From Sympetrum striolatum (taxonomy: Eukaryota > Arthropoda > Insecta > Odonata > Libellulidae): DNA of 64,000 bases. Below, piece by piece: positions 48,240 to 60,366 of this stretch. The translations under genes were made by a program, and so were the position numbers. The DNA lies in contig OX388350.1 of assembly GCA_947579665.1 (NCBI GenBank), forward strand, positions 27,437,393 through 27,501,392, given 5' to 3'. Every line of letters starts with the position of its first letter. Within the stretch, counting starts at the first letter, position 1. A model generated the notes under the pieces. It was not told the DNA's origin. It made no database searches and worked only from the letters and a program-made list of their open reading frames with translations.

Positions 48240-48795
48240 CTACATGTCTAACAACTCTTGTCAAAAATACTAAAACACCTTGATAGTTACCTTTAATTTT
48301 TGAAATTCTATATCTTTTGAACTAAGTAATGCTTCCTCACTTCGATTTTTTGAACGTGAACGATGTAATAACCTTTCTGTTGAATTTGGTTAATTTTTCT
48401 AGTTCTCATTCTTTTTCTAATTTCCATTATCCATATTTGTTGACTGAAGAGATTGTTTTTTTGTGCCATGACTCTTTTCTTATTGGTCCCGAAGTAGATT
48501 GGATTTCTTGCTAACTTATGTATGGTTGACTATGAAATAATTTTAAACTTGCGTGCATGTATCTTGAATCAATTCTATTTCTAATTATGAGCTTGAAAAT
48601 ATTATTATTGTAAACTAGAAAATGACTAATAGAGTATGAATTTGAATAATTTTCGTTTATCTAGAATTCACTTCAACATTCTTTATTTGTGTCTCATTTA
48701 CACACATCTACGATTGATTTATGTCTAAAGATATATACATCCTAGGATTAGGATTGGATATGATCATTCATCGATACATTTTACTACTCCTGGAC
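48240..48795 (+). repeat. Duplicated sequence, copy 1 (unclassified)
   Basis: This is similar in order and orientation to 54615-55207. Shared blocks are CTCTTGTCAAAAATACT, CCTCACTTCGAT, TTTAATTTTTCTGGT-like, CTCATTCTT, TATGAAATAATTT, AGTGTATGAAT-like, TCTAGAATTCA, CATTGATTT-like and TTGG(A/G)TATGATCA. Both are AT-rich with no ORF. Substitutions and indels are frequent, so the duplication is old. It is either two copies of an unknown dispersed element or a local segmental duplication. Confidence 0.75.
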
Positions 48796-49215
48796 CCGAG
48801 GGTAATACTGATATTTTATCAAAAGGTGAGAAGTGACGTCGTGTAATTTTGATTTCATGATCGCGCTATGGCAAAATTCGTTCAAAACTTTAACTGTTTC
48901 CTGGATCACTCACTTAACTGAGAGAACTCTGAATCCTATTTTTAAACTCATTAGAAGAGGGTTCCAGTTGGCTTTCTCTAAAATGTCAATTGACTCCTTG
49001 GGTATCTTAGAGCGGATTAGCTGAAAACCTCAGGAAATTACGAGCAAAATGTGCATGCCCAAACGAGTTTTCGACTCTTTTCCGAGACAAAAATTACTTT
49101 TATTGCGATTGAGCATTATAATTGCAAATTTTAGAGACCTCTCATGAGATAAAATAATCGTAAATTCCCATGGTCTACATTTTCATTCCCAAGATACGGA
49201 AATGTATTCAGGAAA
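48796..49215. other. Non-coding stretch, nothing recognised
   Basis: A 63-codon ORF (48833-49024, plus) has no known motif. No other feature was seen. Confidence 0.45.
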
Positions 49216-49259
49216 GTGAGTATAGCGGGAGTGCGAGGGCTTTGGGGAAAACCCCCTTT

Positions 49260-49620
49260 AAATCAGTCTAAGCTGCCATTGCCCCATCTCTTCTTCTCTT
49301 TCTTTCTTCCCTCTCTTTGGAATCTACTCCGGTTACTTACTGCTCTCTTTTCCTTGCCAAATTCTCTGCTTCTTGCTTCTATGGGCGAATTCCAGTTTAT
49401 TAGAAAGTTTCATACACATCTCTTGGCTTCCCGCCTTCTAAGACCTTTTCCACCGAATCTCGAGTCTTTTCCTCCTTTTTCATTCATAACACCCTTCTTC
49501 TCTTTCCAAAGCTCCTTTGCCTTACTACCCAGTCCTTACTTATCGCTTAAACAGTTTCCTTTTCTCCTTTCCTTCCAAGATTCGTCGCTTCCCTCCACCG
49601 ACCTTCTCAACTGGCACATA
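49260..49620 (+). repeat. Pyrimidine-rich low-complexity tract
   Basis: The segment is dominated by C and T (for example CATCTCTTCTTCTCTTTCTT) with few purines. The 135-codon ORF across it (49216-49623, plus) is a run of Leu, Ser, Phe and Pro dictated by this composition and is not taken as a gene. Upstream of a splice acceptor such a tract could matter, but none can be assigned. Confidence 0.6.
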
Positions 49621-49775
49621 TAGTCATGTAATGACGTCATACTTATTCATTTGTATTGCTCTACATACTAATATACGCTCTAATTATATCATTTCGCAGA
49701 TTTTAATCTTTTTTACGCTAGCAAATATCCATTACACGCAGCTACTTAATAGTAGATGTTTACCGGGAGGATACA

Positions 49776-49904
49776 GTAGTAGTAGTATTGTTATAAGTGC
49801 TTCGACAGCTTAGGTCATTTCGCACATAGGCTCCCACCGGGAATCGAACCCGGGACCGCATTCACCGAAGGCAAACGCGCTGTCCACATGACTATTCGGG
49901 AGCT
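49776..49904 (-). mobile_element. tRNA-derived SINE, copy 5 (12-bp target-site duplication)
   Basis: The 129-bp element lies between exact CGGGAGGATACA copies at 49764-49775 and 49905-49916. On the minus strand, 49903 down to 49830 forms a tRNA-like head: acceptor strands GCTCCCG and TGGGAGC pair over 7 bp, the A box reads TAGTCATGTGG, and the T-arm CCGGG-TTCGATT-CCCGG is perfect. The body (about 55 bp) and a TAC-repeat tail follow. It is the best preserved copy. RNA polymerase III transcription from the internal A and B boxes is expected for such elements. Confidence 0.9.
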
Positions 49905-49916
49905 CGGGAGGATACA

Positions 49917-50339
49917 ATCTTATGCTGAGAGACAAGCAATGATGCGACCTTAGATTAGGAAAAGAAATGTATAACGTAAATACTAATGTAAACCTAATCC
50001 ACACAAACCTAGTTCTAAACAATGAGCTCAAAAAGTACAAACGCAATAACTGTTAGCAACGACCTCCATAACGTGGGCGTAAGCATGCAAGGCAGTTTAA
50101 GAAGCTGTTTAAAAAAATGCTTTACCATTGTTTAAGACGCACTGTATTTCATCTGAAACGAAGAGTTTCTCATGCATGGAAAAATGTATTATTTTAAAGT
50201 CACGTCTTAGTATATTGTATAGTTACAGTTGTTGAGATGATGCTTAATGCTACCGACTTGTGAAGTGAAGCCTGAATTGGTTTATATTAGTTTCATTTCT
50301 GCTCCAACTTACAAGCTATCATGAACCCATTCTGCTGTA
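49917..50339. other. Non-coding stretch, nothing recognised
   Basis: No gene or repeat was recognised between the SINE duplication and the pogo-like end. Confidence 0.45.
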
Positions 50340-50860
50340 CAGTACACTCCTGTTTATTCGAATCGCGTTTATCCGAAATCCGCTTTATCCGAACAAACTT
50401 TTCCGAATGCACCTACCCCATCCCCACCCACCGAATACCATCGCGACCCATTACTTATTTGCTCGTGACACCTCTTCATATATGTACATACTCTATCAAC
50501 CACGTAAATTAAGTTTATTTATTCATTCAAAATAGAAGGTAATAAAATTAAAACTCCCGTTTTTTCCCGCTGCCAAATAAGGCGGATTTTTTAATGTAAG
50601 AACGCAAAATAAAAGAAGCTTTGTTATTCAGCATTTAAAAAATTTGAGTTTTCAATCATACCTTGGCGCCATTTTTAACACGTCAATACAAATTTTTCAG
50701 TCAAAAACATGCAGGCTTATTCACAACCATATCAATAGCATTCTACGTACGCACGTTTTACGGTCATATTTCGCGGTATTGATGCAATTCGGGGTGTTTC
50801 ACGCGGGACTTCGGTTTATCCGAAATTTTCGTTATTCGAACCGGCCGCCGGAGGCTAATA
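50340..50860 (+). mobile_element. pogo/Tigger-like DNA transposon, left-end fragment
   Basis: A TA dinucleotide (50338-50339) is followed by CAGTACACTCCTGTTTATTC, then repeated TTATCCGAA words (TTTATCCGAAATCCGCTTTA, TCCGAAC, TTCCGAATG). At 50812-50841 the words recur (TCGGTTTATCCGAAATTTTC, TTATTCGAACC). Tigger/pogo elements of the Tc1/mariner superfamily start CAGT, insert at TA and carry multiple ATCCGAA-type subterminal repeats. No matching right end and no transposase domain were found; the 132-codon ORF at 50644-51042 has no DDE or HTH motif that I can see. The extent to the right is uncertain. Confidence 0.5.
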
Positions 50861-52159
50861 GATATATGCCTGTATACTTGTGTGTAATGTTTGTCCGCCT
50901 TGATTTGCTATGGGTAGTTTCATTATCTGATGGAACTAAAGCGGGACATTACAAATTTCGAAGAAAGCAAAAGCGGGGCACAAACGAGAGGTTGCATTCA
51001 AAATTACTTTATACAAATCTCGAGCACCTGTTAGTCACCTAAAGCGTGATTTCAAGATCTGTTTAAAAAAGTATTGGTTAATAATGTTTTTTTTTGTATC
51101 TATCAGTATTCCAACATTCTATTTCCATAAAAACTGATAAAAAAATTGCAATTGACCGGGAGCATACGTTAACACGGTGACATTAAACAGGACTTAAGGT
51201 GGAATATAATGTAAGGCTATCTTTATGGGGTTTATTCACTTTTCCCATTATAATCCATCCATTTTTTCCATAAATGTTTCTCAAGGGAAACTTGATCCGA
51301 GGAAGATAAAGCCCAGTTATAATACCTCGAAGACGCTTCTTTTCAATTACGTCCCGAATTTGTAAGACAAATTGACATTTCCCTAACTTTTTTCGGATTT
51401 TTTTAACGGGTGTCTCTTAACTTCCAAAATAAAGCCATCTGTTTTTTTCCATTCTTCTCGAGAGATAAGAGAGAGGTCTCATTAGTCTCCATCTGGACCA
51501 AAAAAGACATCAATCAATCGAACTCTCCTCAAGTTTCTTTCCTCCCTCTCTTCATTAACATCTTAAGATCTCCATCTCCTTTTTATCGCTGCTTTTTCAG
51601 CCCTTTTGTATATTACTCGTCCTTGTTTTTACATGCTCACCGAGAATGAATGGTTTGGCGAAGGTGGATCATTATATTCATATTGCGAAACATGAAAGAG
51701 TATAAGGTGGAGTTAAGGTCGAAGGTTGTCCCAAAATAACCTCTTTGGTATCATCCCCCAATTCTTGGAATTGATATTCATTTACTCACGTCATTTCACT
51801 TTCCTGTCTCCTTCCCTTTCCGCTGTGTTTTGAGTTTTTATTTTCTTTAGTTTTTTACTAATTTATAATGTAAATACTTAATGAACTTTTACCAAGCGAA
51901 ATTATGTTTAAATGTTTTTTGTTCAGTATGTCTACTATGTTTATATGATTTAACATGTAATTGACAAAACTAGTTTAAGCTAGTTAAAACTCTATAACTC
52001 AATCCTAAATTTGTTATACTTTTGTGTCAGAATTTTATGTTAATATGTTATAATTTGCTCTTTTGTACATTCTAATGACTTTATTTTTTTCCTGTCTTAT
52101 ATAGCTCTTTAATCTACTACCATATTTAAATTTAGTTTTCTATCTGTAGGTTTCGCAAG
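50861..52159. other. AT-rich stretch, nothing recognised
   Basis: 51410-51650 is pyrimidine-rich with a 79-codon ORF that reflects composition. 51840-52160 is T-rich and could be the 3' UTR of the retrotransposon tail that follows, but no motif shows it. Confidence 0.45.
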
Positions 52160-52395
52160 TTTATCACACCCCCCTTCCTGAGAGTGTTTTCCTGCAGTGG
52201 AAAATTTTTCCTATGACCTTAGCTTAGGTTTTCAATCCACATAGTTGTTTTCTTCTCTGTACTTTTGCAATCTATCTCTTTCTTTCTGATTTCACATGAC
52301 AAAGGGCTAGGTGTAAGAAGAGACTTGATAGTCTCGATCTCTCCATGAATAAAGTCCTTTATTATTTATTTATATTTTATTATTATTATCACGCA
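52160..52395 (+). mobile_element. Probable LINE 3' end with hairpin and TTA-rich tail
   Basis: GGGCTAGGTGTAAGAA is followed by a hairpin (GAGACT-TGAT-AGTCTC, 52320-52335), then GATCTCTCCATGAATAAAGT, CC and a TTATTATTTATT-type simple tail. A short stem-loop next to a simple-repeat tail is a common arrangement at non-LTR retrotransposon 3' ends in insects. No coding part was seen upstream, so length and family are open. Confidence 0.5.
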
Positions 52396-53689
52396 TCTTT
52401 CCATTATTTGTCCTCATGAATGAACTTCAGCATTTACGCCGCAACACAATTTTTCTTCCCTAGGCATAGGGACAGATTTTCCATTAAGTAAACTAGGTAC
52501 AAGCTGAGGTCCTTAACGAAAAAAGGCCCAGAAATAGATTTATAAGATGATTAATAATTAAAAAACCACTTTTATTTGCACGAGTTTAACAAGAAGAGAC
52601 CACCTGAGTTTCTCCGGCGATTTTAGCTAGGTTAAACCAAGTCTGAAAAGCAAACAGAAAATTGAAAAATTCATTTCCGCATAGATAAAACATAGATAAT
52701 AGAAATATGTTTGTATAAAATAAACATAAGAAGAACATAATAAAATAAAAATAATTACAAGATACGTCAGTGCAAAAATATGACCGAAAAACTTAAATAG
52801 TTTACCTTTCGCCTAGGGTCTCTGATTGCCGATAATCTTTCCAAGTTAAGCGTAGACGTATACAATCGTTTCAATGAATTATGGCAAGGTTTCATTACTT
52901 TGCGTGTTGAAAACACGTCTTCTGGTGTTTCGAGAGTTAACTTTTTTAGATGTACTCGCACATAATTAAGGAAAGACGTTATCTATTAATTTGGAATGAA
53001 TTCAGGAACTGAAGTTAATACATTCAAATCAACGTACAAATCACTCAAACTGATATGAGGATTTACTTAATATGAATTTCATCCAATAACAAATGTTATT
53101 TCCGAAGTATTTGAAACATGTAAAATAATGTAGCGATGGGAAATGATTTCTCGCTTGTGTTCATGCTTATTTCATCAATATTTATTTTCTAATATACTAC
53201 ATTTACGACACGATTGTAATGATAGAAGTAATTAATCGATTCTAAAAATGCCACTTCATATAGTAATTAATAAGACTACCTTTTGATGATATCGAAAATT
53301 AGAAAGAGGGAATGAAAACTTGAGAAGAAAACTTGGATATGCGAAAAACTATGAGGATAAGTTACTAAAAATGATTCAGAGTAAGATAGGAAACAAAAGG
53401 AAAAGGGAACAAGTCCTTCGTTGGTGTAAAAATTTTATTATTGTTTTAAGGAGTTAATAAATTGTAATTCATCTTTCGTAGGGTTCATATCAATAGCTGT
53501 GCATGAACGATTTACTTAAAGATCTTTTAATTGTATTGTAATGTTATAAATAATTGTTGCAATATATGTAGTGCATAACTAAAGTAAATAATCAATTTTA
53601 ATGAATATTACGTAGGATTAATTGTAATAGGCTTTCATTAACTAGTAGCATAAAGATATAAAGGAAAACTTCTCTCAAAGGAAATTGCG
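52396..53689. other. AT-rich stretch, nothing recognised
   Basis: The ORF at 52767-52961 (minus, 64 codons) has no recognised motif. No repeats were identified. Confidence 0.5.
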
Positions 53690-54400
53690 AGTACAAAACG
53701 GAACAAGCTTCCTCTCAGCCCCCTTTTTGTACATTAGTCATTTAAATGGAGTTATGGGATTGGATGACTAAGGTTACAAGAACGATGATCGTGGCGAGAA
53801 TCTCCAAAGAATGGCGCGAGATCGTCACGAGTTAAGGCGTCACATTATCGTAAAAAGGCCGAAATCTGACGGCACCAATTCCCTCGTACCATCCGTATTG
53901 CTCCTCAAATAAAGTAATATGTTTGTCCATCAGTCCTTATTCTCCCCTCCGCTGCAATCCGCCCTAATTCCTTTCCCCTTCGCATTCTTCTTCGTCTCCT
54001 CTCCCCCCCACCCTTCCACTCCCCTTCTTCCCGCCCTCCCACGCCATCACGAGCGACCTTTCGCGTCATCGACATTTATTCTCCTTACATTATAACCCTT
54101 CGCCAATCTCTTCCCTTCTCGAAACCAATTCCCCGCCAGACAAATGTTTTCGTCGCGCGGAACATCGGTGAATTTTTAACGCTCGGGACCGTTTTTCCCC
54201 AAGTCCTTGGGAAATAGACGTTTTTGCTTGTATTTCGCTAGGGTGGGTTCGGTAGGCCCGTCGACCGCTTTGCTTGGGAGGAGGGCTGCGCCTTCCCTAG
54301 GCGATCTCCCGAGTCTCTCTCTCTGCATTCCACTGGCGAGCGGAGCCCGGGATGGATTCAGGATGCGGCTCTTCTGCTGGGTCTGAAAAAATAGTCGCCG
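53690..54400. other. GC-rich, pyrimidine-rich island
   Basis: From about 53930 the plus strand is C/T-rich (for example CCACCCTTCCACTCCCC), then CpG-rich to about 54380. No ORF of 60 codons or more is present here, unlike the other islands, which makes a protein-coding explanation less likely and a regulatory or promoter role more plausible. No specific binding site is claimed. Confidence 0.45.
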
Positions 54401-54614
54401 ACGAGATGCTAGATCCAGTGAGACGTATGGAAACAGTTTATTGAGCTAATGTCTTTAGTATAAACAAAGATGTGCCACAAATATTAGAAGCGCTCACTTT
54501 ATATCTAATCAATGAATTAATCCTTAACTAAGCGGAATTCCATGATAGGTTTGGAAGTGATTTTGTTAAACCTTTTTTTATTATTTTTTACTCATTCTAG
54601 CCTTATTTTCTGTT
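54401..54614. other. Short AT-rich stretch, nothing recognised
   Basis: No feature was seen before the second copy of the duplicated sequence. Confidence 0.45.
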
Positions 54615-55207
54615 AACGCCCGAAATCTCTTGTCAAAAATACTTCTTGTACAACTTCTTCTTCTTCTTGTTCCAGCTGGTTGCCTTTGATTGTTAAATAA
54701 TTTAAAATCCTTTGAACTTGGCAATTCTCCCTCACTTCGATATTTTAAACATGAACTTTGAATTTACCTTTATATTCTATTTATTTAATTTTTCTGGTAC
54801 TCATTCTTGTTCTAATTTTTATTCTTATTGTCTCTTCAAGATTCGTATTTGTTTGTTGATAGGATAGTTTGTTTTTTTCCATTACTATTTTATTATAAGA
54901 TAATGGATTTATTGCTATGATTTGCCGGAATGGTTATGAAATAATTTGAAGCTTGCATACATATGTAAAAATTTGTATTTCCACTTGGAAGCTCGAGACT
55001 AAAATTATTTTAAACTACAAAATGAATGATAGTGTATGAATCTGATTAATAGCACCCAGTGTGTCTAGAATTCAATTTATGAATCGCTCTTTATAATTTA
55101 TTGAAGTACTCACTGATAAACATCTTTCATTGATTTCTTTTTAAAAGGTATCCACATGTATTCTAGGTGTAGGGTTGGGTATGATCAATCATAGATACAT
55201 CGCATGT
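54615..55207 (+). repeat. Duplicated sequence, copy 2 (unclassified)
   Basis: It matches 48240-48795 along its length, from TCTCTTGTCAAAAATACT to TTGGGTATGATCAATC. This copy carries an extra CTTCTTCTTCTTG simple repeat near 54655. There are no terminal inverted repeats, no target-site duplications and no ORF. The two copies are about 6.4 kb apart in direct orientation. Confidence 0.75.
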
Positions 55208-57670
55208 GATCTTGAGTTATAAAATCTTAAACCATCTAGTTATTTCCTCATCATTATCGTTGCAAGAAGATCGATAGCGCAGGGCTCAATGCATTGCTGT
55301 TAACCTAAAGGATAAAGGAAGATGTGAAAGACTGACGATACCGAGGGTTGGACACGCATCTTCCAATTTCCGGACAGGAAATGGAGCAATCCTGCAGAAC
55401 TGAGGCCACAAGTCTACAAATGTATAGAAGGAAATGGGGGAAATTAAGTTGACACATATTGAGCCCATTGTGCACTCCAATGCGTGTACAATTTAAATTC
55501 ATTTTCCTTTTGGTGACGACATTTTCGAAATTATTTAACATTAATTCAAACGTACGGGACCATACTATTATTGGCAAGGAAATTGTTACTCTTCTCAGCA
55601 AGATACATTTCTTATCACGTATATAAAATTACTTTAAGGAATTGGGATACAGAATATAAACATTTCATTGCTTTTTCTGATCAAGCCTTTTACATAGTTT
55701 ATTTTGGTAATAATATTTAAAAATCAAGTAATATTTTCGTGTTTTTGGAGACTTACGCCGTAGAGAAAAATCAAGAAAGTTATCGTAAAGAATAATTCTT
55801 TGGCTCTAGTGAAATATTCTTTAAGATCGCACCAAGGTCGTTGCTTAGAAAGAAATAAAGAGGCAAAACTTACGCAATCTTTGGTGGGGTTTAAATTCTA
55901 ATAATAAACATACGTAATACATATATAATAATATAACACATCAATGGGGGAATTTATCCTGTATGCGTTAAATAAATTATTATTATCTTCTTTTCGTTTC
56001 TCCTGGTGAAAATCATGGGATTGATTTCGAGTTCGGCGATTATATATGTATCAAGAAAACACCAATACTTTGTTAGTAACACAAAAGCTATGTAAAAATT
56101 ACTTTTTGCGTTTTTAAGCTATATAAATTAATACAATAAAATGGGAACCATACGTATGACCATCACCGAAATCTTTCCTTTGAGCTCTCTTGTACCTGAG
56201 TGGTAAATGCTGCTGTGAAGTTATGTTACATCATGTCACTTCTCTTAAATTTTATCAAACCTATTTACTCTGCCGGTAGTGATAAGATAAAGTTATCAAT
56301 TTTTAGATATAAATTAAAATTTTAAAATGTTCTCCCTCAAAAGCATTACTTCATTACTCAAACAGATTAGAGGAATTTCTTAATGGAGGAATGGTTCAAA
56401 GGTTTAAATCTCACGACCGATCGCGATAATTAGGAAAAATGCGAATTCTGGGGTAAATCAGGTAATATCATTAATTGAATAAAAAGACGTTATATGGAGC
56501 AGTAGCTTATTGAGCGTATATAGAGGACAAAACAGATCAAAGATTACTTTTATGTATATATATTATTTATGTATATACATTATGCTGCTAATTATTGAAC
56601 TAATGTGTTAGTTATTTTATATAATTTCTGCACCAATAGGCAAAAATGTTCGCCTATAAAAACCTTAACGGTGTACCAAACGATAAACATTAGATATTTA
56701 TGACAAAGGTGGCAATGTATTAAAAAATCAATTATGCCTTGACCAACGATGTTTAAACCGGAATCAGCTAAGATATAATTTCTTATGTGACGCCAAATCT
56801 CACAATTTGCGGGCACACTTCCGAAAATAATCCACCACGTTATTTTTCTAGCTAACAAGGATGGTCATAGTCGAATATTGCCTCATCATTTTTGATTCTC
56901 GCCCACACAATCGTCTTTCGAAACAGTCTTTAACAGAGTCCGAAAAAATATCGGATGCATCTTCGTTATCTGAAATGTACGTAAGCAAGATTACGCATTG
57001 GTTTATGCGTTGATGTATGTATTTTGCTACTGCATGTTATCGTGTGCTGAGAATTTAGACGAGCGTTCATTCATTATCAGTGATCTTATCCGTTCTTGAT
57101 ATAAACGTATAGGCTGCCATTAAATGCCTTCGCATCAGAGGCAATAATCACCCACGAATTGATTTATACAACATTGAGATTACGCTTGGAAGGAAGCATT
57201 ATCAAGCTAGATATCAACATAAATACTTTAGATATTAAGACCGGATGTCCTTCTGGATTTTGGATTCTCCGAAGGCGTAAGATAAGCGTCTGATGAAACA
57301 CCTGTGCATCGTCATCTCCTCTTATATCGCTGCGGGCATCACTTCTCCTTATCGTCCACTACGGGACCTTTCTCTCGATCTCACCTCTTCCTCAAACATT
57401 TTTAACATCTTGTGCGGGAAGTGATCTTGTTGGTGATTCCGTTATTTCTTTCACGAAGTCTGACCTTCTTTCCCACGTCTCTGCTGCTATTTCTTTCACA
57501 AATCTTCGTTTAGTACCCATTCTATCTTCTTTGTATTCTTTTCTAATACTCATACAAGGTGACCGAATCGTCTATTTATGTAGATGCGTTAAAGGGAAAC
57601 GTGATTTTATATTAAGGTTCGCTCTATGTGGGAATGTGTGAATAGTTACTGTTTGAATGGAACATTACTC
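55208..57670. other. AT-rich stretch, nothing recognised
   Basis: Minus-strand ORFs at 55286-55601 and 56592-56858 have no recognisable domain. GTATATA-rich simple sequence occurs at about 56553-56580. No gene is supported. Confidence 0.5.
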
Positions 57671-57710
57671 GATTCTACATCTACATCTACATTTTTACAC
57701 TTCGAGCCGC
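57671..57710 (-). mobile_element. LINE 3' tail with TGTAGA repeats
   Basis: On the minus strand GCGGCTCGAAG precedes ATGTAGATGTAGATGTAGAA, three TGTAGA units. The GCGGCT start resembles GGCGGCTTGCAG at the 3' end of the LINE fragment at 47190-47555, so this may be the extreme 3' end of the same kind of element. Only the tail is present. Confidence 0.5.
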
Positions 57711-60366
57711 TTTTCGTCGTTGAAAGGGGGGAAATAATATGAAACTTTAATAATTTATAACTTTCGTTAAGAATAAATCTCCTCCATTTGTTGTTTTTGT
57801 GATTATGCGAGTTTTCTTATTCAATGTGAATGTTTCATTTAACTACTGGTGAATTCCCTGTCGAAAATGACGGAACTAAACGAATGTTATAAAAAAGCAC
57901 GACTTACACTTTCGCAATCATCTGATCCTTCAGAATAATCAAAAAAAATAACCTCTTTACTATTTTAAATATCAAAGATGGTAGACTCAGAAGACCCTTA
58001 ATAAAAAAGAAACACCTTAAAAATTAGCTTAAGAAATTTCATTTAACCTAATGTAAAATTTAAACATTGCACGGATTCGCTGCACAGAAACTTCTTTGTT
58101 CTTCTAATGGCCTAATTTTTGTTAAAAGTCTCCCATACGTTTTCAGAAAATCGGATTGAAAAATGTATACTCTTACACGGTCATGAGTCGGTTCCTACAT
58201 TTGTTTTCTAAAACTTTGTGCGATCATATCCTTTATAAACTTGATAGATGTATCCTCAATAACATTGATGGGGATAATTTACTATTCCGTTCTTGAAAAC
58301 ATTGTCAGGAAATATTTTTGCATCGAAAATAGGTTTTCAGGTGTTTCCAAACTTATAAATGATAATATACTTCAGTTTTATATATTTAATCCTGCTAAGG
58401 TTTTCAGCTGATTTATCCATCATTTGACGTAATTTGATTTGATGCAAAATTTGATGTAAGAACCAAGTTCAACTTTTCGTGCTTTAACTTCGATCACAAT
58501 GCACTTCACATGCATTTCAGCCATAAATCGCAAATGAAAAAAGGCAGTGGTAGGCTTAGGAAGGATTCCACTTCTCGGAAACGAGGAACTTACCAATTTA
58601 TGACTGATATTGAGAGGTCGTGGGCTAGGGACCTTTGGGTTACACAGGATGCGGCAGAAAAAGCTCCCTCTGCTTAACAAAAGGAAAAAGGTACAAGATT
58701 GATTAAAATCAACTACAGTGTTATTCAAATAAAAGGCTACAGTTTTATTAATTCGGTTTTGAAATTATAAACGAATGGAGACCACTTTTCACTAAACACA
58801 TAGAAGAATTTTTAGATGTGTGAGTTTATTCTGCCGCTACCTGTATATTGTATTACATCATGGATTCAGATTATCAGATGGGATAGTTCCGAAGGAATTC
58901 ACAAGTTTCAGTATGTTTTGATCGGAGATATTGTTGAGATTTTTTTTATTTCCTGTCCTCAAATGTTTCAAACTTCCTTACCCTTCTGTGAAATTGTTAA
59001 ATTCCTCTTAAAAGGTATCATGTATGGCTCCCTACTCCAATCCTTTAAGTATTGCTTCGAAATTCATATGTGTTGCAAGGATCTAAATTGCGTATTTTTG
59101 GGCCTTCAAACGACATTTACCCCAGCAACGTTTACAACAATTTAATAAGGGCTACTATGATATCGAAGAAATTTCCTCCACAAAAGTTTAGATTCTCTAT
59201 TTCATGTTTATTTCGAAGAACAATTTAACAGTGTTGAGACTAATTACCAAAGAACGTTCTAAGCAACAATAAACAACTGCCATTTCACAAATTTATTTCT
59301 TCTAAACCAGTGTTTTTTTTGTAATTGGTGCCATTAAAACGAATTTTAAGGCTTTTATATTCAAAGTCGCACTCCGACTTTTGCAAATTCGATAAACGCA
59401 ATTCTTGTTGATCCCGCCTATCATACGACTTCGGGATATTGTTTAAATTGTTTTATTTGTATTTCATAGATTTTATTTTCTTTGTGTACACGTGTTGGCT
59501 TAAGAGATAAATGGTAATATGTATCCAACTGTCCATTTCGTGTAAAGAATCAAATAATGCATTTTAAGCCCGATAGCAGTAAACAATATGAAGTAAATTA
59601 AACAGTACTTAAGAAATTTGTCCTCTTTCCACAGTAATACTCATTACATGGAATAGTGAATTACTATGGATTATTGTGGGAAAAGGTCAAGAATCATTCC
59701 TCACTATTGGCTGTATAGATGGGGCTTCACCAGATTTTACTTCGAAAGATAAATTTTAATTTGAGATAGCTTTCAAAGTTCATTGAATAAAATGAGAACA
59801 AAATTGAAGAAGATAACAAAAAATTCCATCATAGAAGTACTTTCGTTGAAATATGACCGGTGATAACTCGTAATGAAGTACAAAAGTGCTTCGAGCCTAG
59901 CTGAAATGAATTCCAACTGAATAAATATTTTATTTTCGCCTCAGATAAAAATTTTGAACAAGTTTGCAGACTTGTAGTCATTCGGGATTGATTTTCGTTT
60001 ATTACCAATGAATTCCATTTGCCTATATTAACGAACGCGAAAGAATGAAAAGTAACCTTATCTCAATCTGCTCTTCATACCATCACTGGCTAAAAAAATT
60101 GTTAAACCTGCTACGGTAAAGAACACACTTTGCTCTGCTGTTAGTTTTATCAGTAAACACCTCATGAATACTTCATGCACTCGTTTGCTCTGATCTGACG
60201 CTATCTACATCCTATCCGCAAAACTATTCTTTCTTTCTGTATTTTCTCTGTATTTCCACAATTTTTGCCAAGAAAACTGTACTTACTATTGGCAATATTC
60301 TTATTTTCATACGTTTGTTTTAGACAAGGATTAAATGGAAGATTGGATTCCCTAGTCCCAATAAAG
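57711..60366. other. AT-rich stretch, nothing recognised
   Basis: ORFs at 58420-58728 (minus, 102 codons) and 58816-59145 (plus, 109 codons) were read through. Neither has a recognisable motif, and both are rich in Phe, Ile, Leu and Ser as expected from composition. No repeat was identified. Confidence 0.5.

Noticed and set aside
49216..49623. 135-codon ORF
   Set aside because: It is a direct product of a pyrimidine-rich tract (Leu, Ser, Phe, Pro) and has no domain.
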